Shown: in pieces, positions 17,601 through 25,474 of the stretch | How positions within the stretch are numbered: position 1 is the first letter of the stretch | Layout of the letters: each line of letters begins with the position of its first letter | From: JACCTI01 sp038237435 | GTDB lineage: Bacteria; Verrucomicrobiota; Verrucomicrobiia; Chthoniobacterales; UBA10450 | Length of the DNA: 64,000 nt | Direction of reading: 5' to 3' | Assembly: GCA_038237435.1 (NCBI GenBank) | Contig: JBBRYT010000011.1 | Span: forward strand, 1 to 64,000 | The notes under the pieces: generated by a model | Seen by the model: only the letters and a program-made list of their open reading frames with translations | Told to the model about the DNA's origin: nothing | Databases searched by the model: none | Translations under genes and position numbers: made by a program

Positions 17601-18031
17601 ACAGGAGAATCGAGCATCGCGATTCTCCGCGAATGGCGACCGCCTTCAAAAGCTGTCGTTAACCAAATCCGCACGATCAAAAGCGCCAGATCTTCCGGGA
17701 TGAGACGTTCGCCTAACGAGAGCACGTTGGCGTCATTGTGTTGACGCGAGAGTTTCGCGCTTTCTTCGCTCCAGCAAAGCGCGCAGCGCACACCGCGCAC
17801 TTTGTTCGCCGTCATGGCTTCGCCATTGCCGGATCCACCGAAGACAACGCCGCGTTCGCATTCGCCCTTCGCCACCGCTTCTGCCGCCGGTCTAACGAAT
17901 AGTGGATAATCGACCGGCTCTTCGTTGAAGGTGCCAAAATCCACCACTTCGTGGCCTAACGAGTGCAGAAGCTCTTTCACTTTTTCCTTCAACCGAAAGC
18001 CGGCGTGATCGGTCCCGAGTGAGATTTTCAC
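17597..18031 (-). CDS. rpiB: ribose-5-phosphate isomerase B
   Basis: Interconverts ribose 5-phosphate and ribulose 5-phosphate in the pentose phosphate pathway. The protein begins VKISLGTDHAGFRLKEKVK, the standard RpiB N-terminus with Asp-His, and has the active-site loop VFGGSGNGEAMTANKVRGVR. In many RpiB proteins the catalytic Cys lies in this GSG-G segment as CGSGIG. Here it reads GGSGNG, so the base may be provided differently, as in the Cys-lacking actinobacterial group. ALCWSEESAKLSRQHNDANVLSLGERL is typical. GTG 18031 is the start and overlaps the DnaJ-like gene's TGA. The tail runs into a hairpin at 17604-17628. It contains two 10-mer copies, both encoding SLG. Confidence 0.9.
   Translation of the reverse strand: MKISLGTDHAGFRLKEKVKELLHSLGHEVVDFGTFNEEPVDYPLFVRPAAEAVAKGECERGVVFGGSGNGEAMTANKVRGVRCALCWSEESAKLSRQHNDANVLSLGERLIPEDLALLIVRIWLTTAFEGGRHSRRIAMLDSPV
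17604..17628. terminator. hairpin shared by the ubiA-like and rpiB 3' ends
   Basis: A perfect 9-bp stem GGAGAATCG/CGATTCTCC with a 7-nt loop begins 4 bp after the ubiA-like stop and lies within the last codons of rpiB. It is well placed as a terminator for the convergent pair, but neither side has a T tract. Confidence 0.45.
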
Positions 18032-18999
18032 GAGGCTGATTCTCCATGTAACTGCGCTAACTGCGACCAAAGTTCGCGCTCCCGTTCGGTGATTTTTTTG
18101 GGGAGTTGAATTTGCGCCACTACGTAAAGATCGCCACGTCCGCCCGCGGCGTTCGGTAGTCCGCGCTCACGCAAACGAAATCGTTGGCCCGCCTGCGTGC
18201 CCGGTGGGATTTTCAGCCGCACTTTCCCGTCGAGTGTCGGCACCTGCAGGTCGGTCCCGAGGACCGCAGTCCACGGGGGGATATCCGCCTCTTGGATGAG
18301 ATCGCTTCCTTCGACGGAAAAATCCGGATGCCGCGCCAGACGCACGCGTAAATAGAGATCGCCACTTTTTCCTCCGCCCTCGCCCGCTTCACCCTGGCCT
18401 GCGAGACGAATGCGTTGTCCTTCATGCACACCGCGTGGAATTTTTACCGTGTAGCTTTCCACTTTTCGCGATCCGCTGCGGCGCAACGAAACGGTTCGCT
18501 TCGCGCCATGGAGAGCTTCTTCCAACGGCACCATGATGTCCGCTTCCACATCGCTGCCGCGTTCGGCCGCCGGAGTTCCTCGACCAAAACCAGCCGTGCG
18601 CGATCGCCCGCCACCAAAAAACTGTTCGAAGAAATCGCTAAAACCTGTTCCACCGAATTCGAACTCGACGCCGCCGCCATCGCCGCCTGTGCCCCACCTT
18701 TGAAAGCCGCCGCCCGGCTGTCCACCACCGCCACCCCATCCCGGTGGTGGTTGAACTCCGCGACCAGGCTGGTTCCAATCCGCGCCAAGCTGATCGTATT
18801 TCTTCCGCTTCTCCGGATCGCTCAGGACTTCGTAAGCTTCGTTGATCTGCTTAAATTTTTCTTCCGCGCTTTTTTTATCCTTCGCGACATCGGGATGGAA
18901 TTTGCGCGCGAGTTTACGAAAGGCCGACTTGATTTCGTCTGCGCTTGCCGTCTTGGAAACGCCCAGCGTTTCGTAATAATCTCGGAATTGAACAGCCAT
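18028..18999 (-). CDS. DnaJ-class co-chaperone without zinc finger (CbpA-like)
   Basis: A J-domain co-chaperone stimulating DnaK. The J domain covers residues 1-70 (DYYETLGVSKTASADEIKSA, HPD at FHPDVAKDKK). It is followed by a glycine/phenylalanine-rich linker (PPPGWGGGGGQPGGGFQRWG) and two C-terminal substrate-binding beta domains (DIMVPLEEALHGAKRTVSLR, then PSLDG-type region LQVPTLDGKVRLKIPPGTQ and FRLRERGLP). The CxxCxGxG zinc modules are absent, placing it with CbpA/DnaJB rather than DnaJA. At 323 residues it is full length. The stop TGA overlaps the GTG start of rpiB. A divergent uracil-DNA glycosylase gene begins 71 bp away. Confidence 0.9.
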   Translation of the reverse strand: MAVQFRDYYETLGVSKTASADEIKSAFRKLARKFHPDVAKDKKSAEEKFKQINEAYEVLSDPEKRKKYDQLGADWNQPGRGVQPPPGWGGGGGQPGGGFQRWGTGGDGGGVEFEFGGTGFSDFFEQFFGGGRSRTAGFGRGTPAAERGSDVEADIMVPLEEALHGAKRTVSLRRSGSRKVESYTVKIPRGVHEGQRIRLAGQGEAGEGGGKSGDLYLRVRLARHPDFSVEGSDLIQEADIPPWTAVLGTDLQVPTLDGKVRLKIPPGTQAGQRFRLRERGLPNAAGGRGDLYVVAQIQLPKKITERERELWSQLAQLHGESAS

Positions 19000-19070
19000 T
19001 TCCCGCGATGATTCTTCCCGCTTCCGATCTTGCGCGCAACCGCCCGCGTGCGTGAAGGTGCCGCTCCCAA

Positions 19071-19706
19071 ATGGCGAAGCAATCGGCCTCGCGCCTTCTC
19101 CTTGAAAAACATGTCGTGCGTCTGGTGCAGTGCCGGCGATGCCCGCGCATGTTACCGCCGCCGGTCTCGGGCGGCGCGATTTTTAGCGAGGTCATGTTAA
19201 TCGGTCAGGCGCCCGGTGTGCGAGAGCCAGTCTTGAAGCGGCCGTTTGCGCATACGGCCGGGAAAACGCTTTTCCGTTGGTTCGAAGAATTCTGCGCGAT
19301 GGATGAAAGCTTCGTGCGGGCACACATTTATTTCGCAGCGGTTTGCCGCTGTTTTCCCGGCAAAGCGAGCGGCGGGACTGATCGCGTACCGAACCCGCGC
19401 GAAATTGCCAACTGTTCGTCGTGGATGAATGACGAATTCGAAATCCTACGACCGCGCCTTGTTATTCCGATCGGAAAACTCGCGATCGCGCAATTCATCG
19501 CGATCGACAAACTCGACGCGGTCATAGGGCGCAAGTTCGTCATGGAACGTGCGGACCGCGCCTTCGATCTCATTCCGCTGCCGCATCCGAGCGGGGCCTC
19601 GCCCTGGCACAAGATCTCACCCGGTCGCGAATTACTCGCGAAAGCCCTGCGTAAAATCGCGCAGCATCCGGCGACTCGCGCATTGCGAAATTCCCATTCA
19701 TCTTAA
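19071..19706 (+). CDS. uracil-DNA glycosylase, iron-sulfur family 4/5 type
   Basis: Removes uracil or related damaged bases from DNA. Motif A is MLIGQAPGVREP (family 4 has GEAPG; here Gln replaces Glu) and motif B is PLPHPSGASPW with the conserved His. Cys residues at VQCRRCPRM, AAVCRCFPG and ANCSSWM match the four-Cys pattern of the 4Fe-4S cluster in thermophilic-type UDGs. The segment CRCFPGKASGGTDRVPNPRE corresponds to the family's CRPPxNRxP region. The length, 211 residues, is normal. The gene is 6 nt upstream of a ThuA-like gene, but no functional link is evident. Divergent from the DnaJ-like gene. Confidence 0.85.
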   Translation: MAKQSASRLLLEKHVVRLVQCRRCPRMLPPPVSGGAIFSEVMLIGQAPGVREPVLKRPFAHTAGKTLFRWFEEFCAMDESFVRAHIYFAAVCRCFPGKASGGTDRVPNPREIANCSSWMNDEFEILRPRLVIPIGKLAIAQFIAIDKLDAVIGRKFVMERADRAFDLIPLPHPSGASPWHKISPGRELLAKALRKIAQHPATRALRNSHSS

Positions 19707-19712
19707 CCGTGC

Positions 19713-20498
19713 ATGCCACGAAAGATTCGCGTCACCGTTTGGGGAGAAAATGTGCACGAGCGAAAAAATCTCATGGTGCGCTCGATCTATCCGCACGGGA
19801 TGCACAGCACGATCGCGGAAGGAATCGCGGAGAAAGGTGAGTTCGATGTGCGCACGGCCACGCTGCAACAACCGCAACACGGCCTGACCAAAGCGGCGCT
19901 CGCCGAGACGGACGTGCTCGTCTGGTGGGGACATGCCGCGCACGGAAAAGTGAGCGATCGCGTGGTAGATTGTGTCCTAGCGCGCGTCTGGGAAGGAATG
20001 GGATTTATCGCGCTGCATTCCGCCCATTACTCGAAACCATTCAAGCGTCTCATGGGCACGACCTGTTCTCTCACCTGGCGCGAAGCCGGCGAAAAAGAAC
20101 GGCTGTGGGTTTGCAATCCCGCGCATCCAATCGCGCGCGGGATCGATTGCTACTTTGAGATTCCGAACACGGAAATGTACGGCGAGCCTTTCGCCATACC
20201 CACACCGGACGAAATTGTTTTCATCTCATGGTTCGAAGGCGGTGAAGTTTTTCGCTCCGGCTGCACTTGGAAACGCGGCAACGGAAAAATCTTTTACTTC
20301 CGGCCGGGACACGAAGTTTATCCGATTTATCATCAACCACTCGTTAGGCAGGTGTTGCGCAATGCCGTGCGTTGGGCCGCGCCGACCCGCGAGCGATGGA
20401 TCGACAGTTGTCCGCAAATCCCCGCGGACAAAGCGCCGGAACCGGTTGAGATAAAAGGCCCGCGCCTGCACAAGAAAGGAGAAGCTGGTTTCCGATGA
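19713..20498 (+). CDS. ThuA-like domain protein
   Basis: A class I glutamine-amidotransferase-like fold protein of the ThuA family, linked in rhizobia to trehalose utilisation. The start is IRVTVWGENVHERKN. Further motifs are VLVWWGHAAHGKV, FIALHSAHYSKPFKRLMG (the family's nucleophile-elbow region, with Ser/His instead of the amidotransferase Cys), FEIPNTEMYGEPF and KIFYFRPGHEVYPIY. At 261 residues it is typical for stand-alone ThuA proteins. It is probably cytoplasmic, as no signal is visible. The gene overlaps the following membrane-protein gene by 4 nt. One 10-mer copy (20340) encodes LVR. The reaction is not known for this subfamily. Confidence 0.85.
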   Translation: MPRKIRVTVWGENVHERKNLMVRSIYPHGMHSTIAEGIAEKGEFDVRTATLQQPQHGLTKAALAETDVLVWWGHAAHGKVSDRVVDCVLARVWEGMGFIALHSAHYSKPFKRLMGTTCSLTWREAGEKERLWVCNPAHPIARGIDCYFEIPNTEMYGEPFAIPTPDEIVFISWFEGGEVFRSGCTWKRGNGKIFYFRPGHEVYPIYHQPLVRQVLRNAVRWAAPTRERWIDSCPQIPADKAPEPVEIKGPRLHKKGEAGFR

Positions 20499-21286
20499 CC
20501 ATTGACGAGGAGAAATCAGAGCTCGTTGCAAAAGTACCGCAGGTAACGCTTCTCTTTTGGATCGTTAAGATCCTGGCGACTACGCTCGGCGAAACTGGTG
20601 GCGATGCCGTGACCATGTCGTGGCTGGGCGAAACTACGTCCGATGCGAAAGGTACCGGTTATCTGCTCGGAACGGCGATCTTCGGTGTGATTTTCGTAGT
20701 TGCGGTGCTGGTGCAAATCAGAGCGAAAAAGTTTCACCCGTACCTCTACTGGTTAACGATCGTCGCGACGACCACGGTCGGAACTACGCTGGCGGATTAT
20801 TGCACCAGATCGCTCGGCATCGGTTACACCGGCGGTTCGACCATCTTGCTCATCTGCGTGATTGCGTCGCTCCTGACCTGGCGTTGGTCAACGGGGAGCA
20901 TTTCGGTCGACACCGTCATTACGCCGAAGATCGAGATCTTCTATTGGGTCACAATCATGTTCTCGCAGACGCTGGGAACAGCACTGGGCGACTGGGTCGC
21001 GGATACCAATGACATGGGCTATCTCGGAGCTGCCGCGGTTTTCGGTGGGCTACTCCTCGTAACCGCTCTTCTCTACTACTTCACGAGCCTTTCGCGCGCG
21101 GTATTGTTTTGGGCGGCGTTCATTTTGACTCGCCCGCTCGGCGCCGTCGTCGGCGATTTTCTCGATAAGCCTCTCGCCAATGGAGGACTGGCCCTTAGCC
21201 GTTACACCGCTTCTGTTGCGCTCCTGGTAGTGATCGTCGCGCTGATCCTAATCTTCCCGCAAAAGCCGGCTTCAAAAGCGCATTAA
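20495..21286 (+). CDS. polytopic membrane protein of the COG4705 type, four internal repeats
   Basis: An integral-membrane protein of 263 residues with about eight hydrophobic segments. It appears built from four repeats, each with a T-L-G-x-x-x-G-D-like motif: TTLGETGGDAVTMSW, TTVGTTLADYCTRSLGIGY, QTLGTALGDWVADTNDMGY and RPLGAVVGDFLDKPLANGG. Each repeat carries an Asp at the same place within the membrane, suggesting a symmetric ion-binding site or pore. The group is known as COG4705 without an agreed function. ATG 20495 overlaps the upstream ThuA-like gene's stop, so it is translationally coupled to it. The 3' end overlaps a convergent gene by 4 nt. Confidence 0.75.
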   Translation: MTIDEEKSELVAKVPQVTLLFWIVKILATTLGETGGDAVTMSWLGETTSDAKGTGYLLGTAIFGVIFVVAVLVQIRAKKFHPYLYWLTIVATTTVGTTLADYCTRSLGIGYTGGSTILLICVIASLLTWRWSTGSISVDTVITPKIEIFYWVTIMFSQTLGTALGDWVADTNDMGYLGAAAVFGGLLLVTALLYYFTSLSRAVLFWAAFILTRPLGAVVGDFLDKPLANGGLALSRYTASVALLVVIVALILIFPQKPASKAH

Positions 21287-22032
21287 TAAACCAACTGCAC
21301 GCCGCAGTAACCGATCAGAGCCAGCGGCGCACCCGCGGAGCGGACCTCGTGGCCTAACGAGGCGATCCAAATGCAATGCTCGTTGAGTTTTTTTCGCCAC
21401 CCGACGTTCACGGTTAATACATCGCGCGTGAAATTTGTTCGCGCGGTGCCGTGCAACTCCGCCATCACCTGCATTGTCTTCGTCAGCTCGGTTCCCGCAA
21501 TCACGCCGTAGAGAAATTCGCTGCGACCGATCGTGCTGGCGAGCGGGCCGAATTCGAAATCCAAATCCAACCGACCGACTTTTTTCTCGAGCTGAAACGG
21601 AATTTGAAAACGCGTTCCATCTTCCGCTAGGCCGCGACGGACGGACGATTGCACGACATTGAAAATCACCCGCGGAAACATCGACATATCCCAACCGCTC
21701 TTTTCTTCATCGAGAAAACGCCATTTCACCGCCGCTTCCGTTCCTCCCAGTCCGGCGATCGCGCCGCGATCACTGCGCTTCAGAATCGCGGCTGATGTCT
21801 GCAGCGTGAGCTGGATATGATCGCCCCAGCCATAGTTCAGGTCGATCGCGGGCGCATCGATCGACCACTCGTTAGGCCGATGTTCAAAGGCGATTGCGAG
21901 ATTATTTTCCCAATGGCGATTGCCGGGCGTGCCCGGATCGTCGGTGATCATGGGCGGCCCACCCTGCGCCCAGAGCAACCGCGGCAGGCCAACGGCCAGT
22001 GCCAGCAGTACAGCTCTCGTTAGGCGAAACAC
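21283..22032 (-). CDS. predicted outer-membrane beta-barrel protein
   Basis: A protein of 249 residues with a signal peptide (cleavage near LLWAQ|GG) followed by PMITDDPGTPGNRHWENNLA, a sequence I associate with the family of small outer-membrane 'transporter' barrels. Amphipathic strands with alternating hydrophobic residues continue to the C-terminus GYCGVQLVY, which ends in an aromatic residue as expected for assembly into the outer membrane. The ligand is unknown. It is separated by only 4 nt from the upstream beta-propeller gene and is probably cotranscribed with it. Three 10-mer copies lie in it (encoding RLTR at the N-terminus, PNE and SLG). Confidence 0.65.
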   Translation of the reverse strand: MFRLTRAVLLALAVGLPRLLWAQGGPPMITDDPGTPGNRHWENNLAIAFEHRPNEWSIDAPAIDLNYGWGDHIQLTLQTSAAILKRSDRGAIAGLGGTEAAVKWRFLDEEKSGWDMSMFPRVIFNVVQSSVRRGLAEDGTRFQIPFQLEKKVGRLDLDFEFGPLASTIGRSEFLYGVIAGTELTKTMQVMAELHGTARTNFTRDVLTVNVGWRKKLNEHCIWIASLGHEVRSAGAPLALIGYCGVQLVY

Positions 22033-22036
22033 CGCC

Positions 22037-23062
22037 CTACTTGGTTGGACCGTAAACGAGTAGCTTCATCGTGTTCGGCACGACGGTCGGTCGGCCGGGT
22101 GAAGCGCCCGGCGAGGGAGAAGGCCCGGGTTGAAATTCCGCCGTCGGTAAATAGATGCGATGCGTTGTCGGATCGAGCGCAATGGTGCGCGCCCCGCGCT
22201 CGGTCTGAAGCGTTTGTAAAACCGCGAGCTTGTCCCGCGTTTCCTCTTTTACGATCGTTACCACGCCCTCACCGCACGAGGCAAAAGCCAGCCCGCTGCT
22301 TTCATCAAAAGCGCAACCGTCAACGTGTTCGCCAATCGGCGCTGTGCCCACGACTTTTCCCGTGTCGGTGTCGAGCATCGTCATCATCTTGTTGTTGCAG
22401 GTGGAGAACAGCCGATGATGCGCCGCGTCGAGCGCAATGCCGGTCGGTTCTTCACCGGGTGCGAGTGGCCAATGCGCTACCACTTCGTGCCTGGCCGTAT
22501 CGATCGCGGCGACTTCGCTCTTGTCTTCGAGGTTAACGTAAACGCGTCCAACTGCTGCATCGATCTCCCCGAATTCGGGCGCACCACCGAGCGGAATTGT
22601 CGCGATGACTTTGGAAGTCTTCGCATCAATCACGCTCGCCGAATTTCCTTTGTGATTGAAAATGTAAACTTCGGCCCGCTTCGCATCGTAGACCATCGCG
22701 TCCGGACCCTCGCCGGTATCGATTTTCGAAATGGTGCGGAGCGTTTTTAAATCGACCACGCTCGATTTGTTCTCTTTGCCGTTCGAAGAAAAACCGCGCT
22801 GCATATCCGGCGCCGCCACGAACGCATGCACGCCGGGCGTGTCGGTTATTTCACCGGCCACGGAATTTTTTTCAAGATCCACCACCACCACTTTCGTCGC
22901 GTGCGACAAATAAAGACGATGCGCACCGGAATCCACCGTCAGAATATCCCAGCCACCTTCACCGCCGATCGGAATTTGCGTGACGGGCTCATATTGAGCC
23001 TGAGCGACTGCGGCCGCACAGAGACTGGCGACGATGAGAAAAGGATGAATGCGCATGCCCAT
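22037..23062 (-). CDS. secreted YVTN/YncE-like beta-propeller protein
   Basis: A periplasmic seven-bladed propeller of the YncE/YVTN type. A signal peptide (RIHPFLIVASLCAAAVAQAQ) is followed by repeated blades of roughly 40 residues, for example VDSGAHRLYLSHATKVVVVD, MVYDAKRAEVYIFNHKG, AVGRVYVNLEDKSEVAAID, ALDAAHHRLFSTCNNKMM and ALDPTTHRIYLPTAEF. A Ser/Pro/Gly-rich linker precedes the end. The start is Met 23062 or 23056. No catalytic residues are expected; such proteins bind partners or ligands. It is probably cotranscribed with the outer-membrane barrel gene 4 nt downstream. It is divergent from pepF, whose start is 70 bp away. Confidence 0.85.
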   Translation of the reverse strand: MGMRIHPFLIVASLCAAAVAQAQYEPVTQIPIGGEGGWDILTVDSGAHRLYLSHATKVVVVDLEKNSVAGEITDTPGVHAFVAAPDMQRGFSSNGKENKSSVVDLKTLRTISKIDTGEGPDAMVYDAKRAEVYIFNHKGNSASVIDAKTSKVIATIPLGGAPEFGEIDAAVGRVYVNLEDKSEVAAIDTARHEVVAHWPLAPGEEPTGIALDAAHHRLFSTCNNKMMTMLDTDTGKVVGTAPIGEHVDGCAFDESSGLAFASCGEGVVTIVKEETRDKLAVLQTLQTERGARTIALDPTTHRIYLPTAEFQPGPSPSPGASPGRPTVVPNTMKLLVYGPTK

Positions 23063-23132
23063 TCGTACAACAGATTTCCGATTCTGCACGTGCGTTGCAG
23101 CGTGCAGCCCCTTGTCGTATAGCAGCGCTCAC

Positions 23133-24935
23133 ATGACCGAAACGACCACGACGCCGACACGCACGGAGATCCCGGATTCCGACAAATGGGACCTGACCCA
23201 TCTCTTCGCCAACGTGGACAAATGGCAGGAGGATTTCGCCTGGATTCAGCAGACGTATCCGAAGGTTCTCGATTGGAAGGGGCGTGTCGGTGAATCAGCC
23301 GATTCGCTCGCGGCGGTTCTCGAATTCGATAAGTCGTTAGACCTGAAAATCGAGCGCGTTTCGCACTTCGCTTCGCTGCAACTCGCGGAAGACAGCTCCA
23401 ATCCGCAATACCTCGCGCGCATGGGGCAGTTGCAGAATTTACTGACGAAAATCAGCGAAGCCGCAGCTTTCATCACTCCGGAAATTCAGGAGATCAGCGA
23501 CGATAAGTTTGCGCAGTTTCTTCAGCATCCGGCTCTCGCGAGTTGGAAGACAAAACTGCGCAAGATTCGCCGCTTCAAGCCGCACGTTCTTTCTGAGCGG
23601 GAGGAACGTCTGCTCGCGATGGGCAGTGCCGCGCTCGACGGTTATGACGATACATTTTCCCAGCTGACCAATGTCGACATGAAGTTCGGCGTGCTCATCG
23701 ACGCCGACGGAAACGAGCGACCGCTCACGCAAAGTTCGTTCGGTTCGTTCCTGGTCAAGCGCGATCACGCGCTGCGAAAGCGCGCCTTTCACCAATTCTA
23801 CTTGGAGTTTCAGGATCATCAATTCACCCTGGCCGCGTCGCTAGCGTATTCGGTCAAGACCGATGCTTTTCGCGCCCGCGCGCGCAACTACCCGTCGGCG
23901 CTGGAAGCTTCGCTCTTTCGTGACGATGTGCCGCGCACGGTTTACGAAGGATTGATTTCATCCGTGCGCGCGCATCTCGCGCCACTCTTTCGTTATTATG
24001 AATTGCGCCGGCGCGTGCTCGGTTTGGATGAGCTTCATCAATACGACACCTATGTGCCGCTGGTTCCGGAAATCGAAACGAAGGTCAGTTTTGATGAAGC
24101 GATTGAGCGCGTGTTGCAGTCGCTCAAACCGCTCGGGGCCGAATACGTGGACTCGTTAGGCGAAGGATTGCGCGGGCGCTGGTGCGATCGCTTCGAGACG
24201 AAGGGTAAACGGAGCGGCGCATTTTCTTCCGGCAGTTACGACGCGCCGCCTTACATCCTGATGAATTACAAGAGCGATGTGTTCTCGGATGTGTACACGC
24301 TCGCGCACGAAGCGGGCCATTCCATGCATACGTGGTTCTCGCAAAAGTCGCAGACGTATCAGGATTACGATTACCCGATTTTTCTGGCGGAAGTCGCATC
24401 GACCTTCAACGAAGAACTGCTCACCCATCATCTCCTGGCGCAGACCGACGATCGAAACATGCGCGCCTACATCATCAACCGGCAAATCGATGACATTCGC
24501 GGCACGCTTTTCCGGCAAACGATGTTCGCCGAGTTCGAAAAGATCATTCACGAAATCGAGGAACGCGGCGACGCGCTCACGCTGGAGGTTTTCAAAGCTG
24601 AATATCGCGCGCTTCTGCAATCCTATTTTGGCGAAGGCGTCGTGCTCGATCCCGAGCTCGATTTGGAATGCCTGCGCATTCCGCATTTCTACAGCGCATT
24701 TTACGTTTACAAATATTCCACCGGAATTTCCGCGGCGATTGCACTTTCACAGCGCGTTCTGGCGGGCGAAGCGGGCGCGTTGGAAGCATATTTAAGTTTC
24801 CTAAAATCCGGCGGCTCGAAATATCCGCTCGAGACGTTGCGCGCCGCCGGTGTGGACATGACCACCTCTGCACCCATCGAGAGCACGATCAGACTTTTCG
24901 AAAATCGGCTCACAGAATTGGAAGAGCTCTTATAA
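23133..24935 (+). CDS. pepF: oligoendopeptidase F family M3 metallopeptidase
   Basis: A cytoplasmic zinc peptidase cleaving oligopeptides. The start at 23133 gives MTETTTTPTRTEIPDSDKWD, matching the family N-terminus WDLTHLF. The upstream extension to 23049 is an unlikely overlap with the divergent gene. The zinc site HEAGHSMHTWFS (HExxH replaced by HEAGH, as in M3 enzymes) lies near residue 395, with the third ligand Glu expected in FLAEVASTFNEELL. FYSAFYVYKYSTGISAAIAL is the conserved C-terminal substrate-site region with the Tyr/His pair. The length, 600 residues, is normal. It carries one 10-mer copy encoding SLG (24152). Confidence 0.93.
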   Translation: MTETTTTPTRTEIPDSDKWDLTHLFANVDKWQEDFAWIQQTYPKVLDWKGRVGESADSLAAVLEFDKSLDLKIERVSHFASLQLAEDSSNPQYLARMGQLQNLLTKISEAAAFITPEIQEISDDKFAQFLQHPALASWKTKLRKIRRFKPHVLSEREERLLAMGSAALDGYDDTFSQLTNVDMKFGVLIDADGNERPLTQSSFGSFLVKRDHALRKRAFHQFYLEFQDHQFTLAASLAYSVKTDAFRARARNYPSALEASLFRDDVPRTVYEGLISSVRAHLAPLFRYYELRRRVLGLDELHQYDTYVPLVPEIETKVSFDEAIERVLQSLKPLGAEYVDSLGEGLRGRWCDRFETKGKRSGAFSSGSYDAPPYILMNYKSDVFSDVYTLAHEAGHSMHTWFSQKSQTYQDYDYPIFLAEVASTFNEELLTHHLLAQTDDRNMRAYIINRQIDDIRGTLFRQTMFAEFEKIIHEIEERGDALTLEVFKAEYRALLQSYFGEGVVLDPELDLECLRIPHFYSAFYVYKYSTGISAAIALSQRVLAGEAGALEAYLSFLKSGGSKYPLETLRAAGVDMTTSAPIESTIRLFENRLTELEELL

Positions 24936-24958
24936 TTTCCACAAACGCGGCACGGTCT

Positions 24959-24974
24959 TGGCAAGGCAGTTGCT
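24959..24974 (+). promoter_or_regulatory. possible sigma-54 promoter upstream of the TPR gene
   Basis: TGGCAAG, four bases, then TTGCT matches the -24/-12 consensus TGGCACG-N4-TTGCW with one mismatch and correct GG-to-GC spacing (12). Transcription would start near 24985, which makes the GTG 24987 start almost leaderless or favours the in-frame ATG at 25008. This is a motif match only. Confidence 0.35.
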
Positions 24975-24986
24975 AAAGACCTATGC

Positions 24987-25454
24987 GTGGATTTTGAACG
25001 CCAACTGATGGCCGCCTGCGGTTACGCCGAGCTGGGCATGTCGCGCGAGTCGCTGGAAGAGCTCGACGCGATCGAGACCCGCTTTCAAAAGCGGCCGGAA
25101 GTTTTGCAATTGCGTCTGCATCACTTGATGAAGCGAAAAAGCTGGAGCACCGCCCTGCGCATCAGCCAGGCGCTCTGTCGCGTTGCGCCGGATTGCGGCA
25201 CCGGATTTTTGCATGCAGGATTTTGTCTGCACCAACTGGGCAAAACCGCGCAAGCGAAGGCCCTGCTAATCAAAGGTCCGATCGCCCTGCTAAAAGAGCC
25301 CATCTATTATTACAACATGGGTTGCTACGAGGCGCTGCTCGGGAACGTGGACGACGCCGAAACGAATCTGAGGATTAGTTTCAAAATGGACTCGAGCTTT
25401 CGCGCTCTCGCGAAAAGAGATCCTGATCTGAAAGCGCTGCACGCAGTTATTTGA
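24987..25454 (+). CDS. small tetratricopeptide-repeat protein
   Basis: A soluble helical protein of about 155 residues. The start is GTG 24987, or ATG 25008 if the sigma-54-like promoter is real. It shows paired helices with TPR spacing: QLMAACGYAELGMSRESLEE, GTGFLHAGFCLHQLGKTAQA and YYNMGCYEALLGNVDDAETN, each with the small-residue positions of TPRs. Such proteins mediate protein-protein contacts. No signal peptide or membrane segment is seen. It lies 51 bp after pepF and 20 bp before a serine hydrolase gene. The partner is unknown. Confidence 0.78.
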   Translation: MDFERQLMAACGYAELGMSRESLEELDAIETRFQKRPEVLQLRLHHLMKRKSWSTALRISQALCRVAPDCGTGFLHAGFCLHQLGKTAQAKALLIKGPIALLKEPIYYYNMGCYEALLGNVDDAETNLRISFKMDSSFRALAKRDPDLKALHAVI

Positions 25455-25474
25455 TCGGCTAGGCTGCCGGTTGA

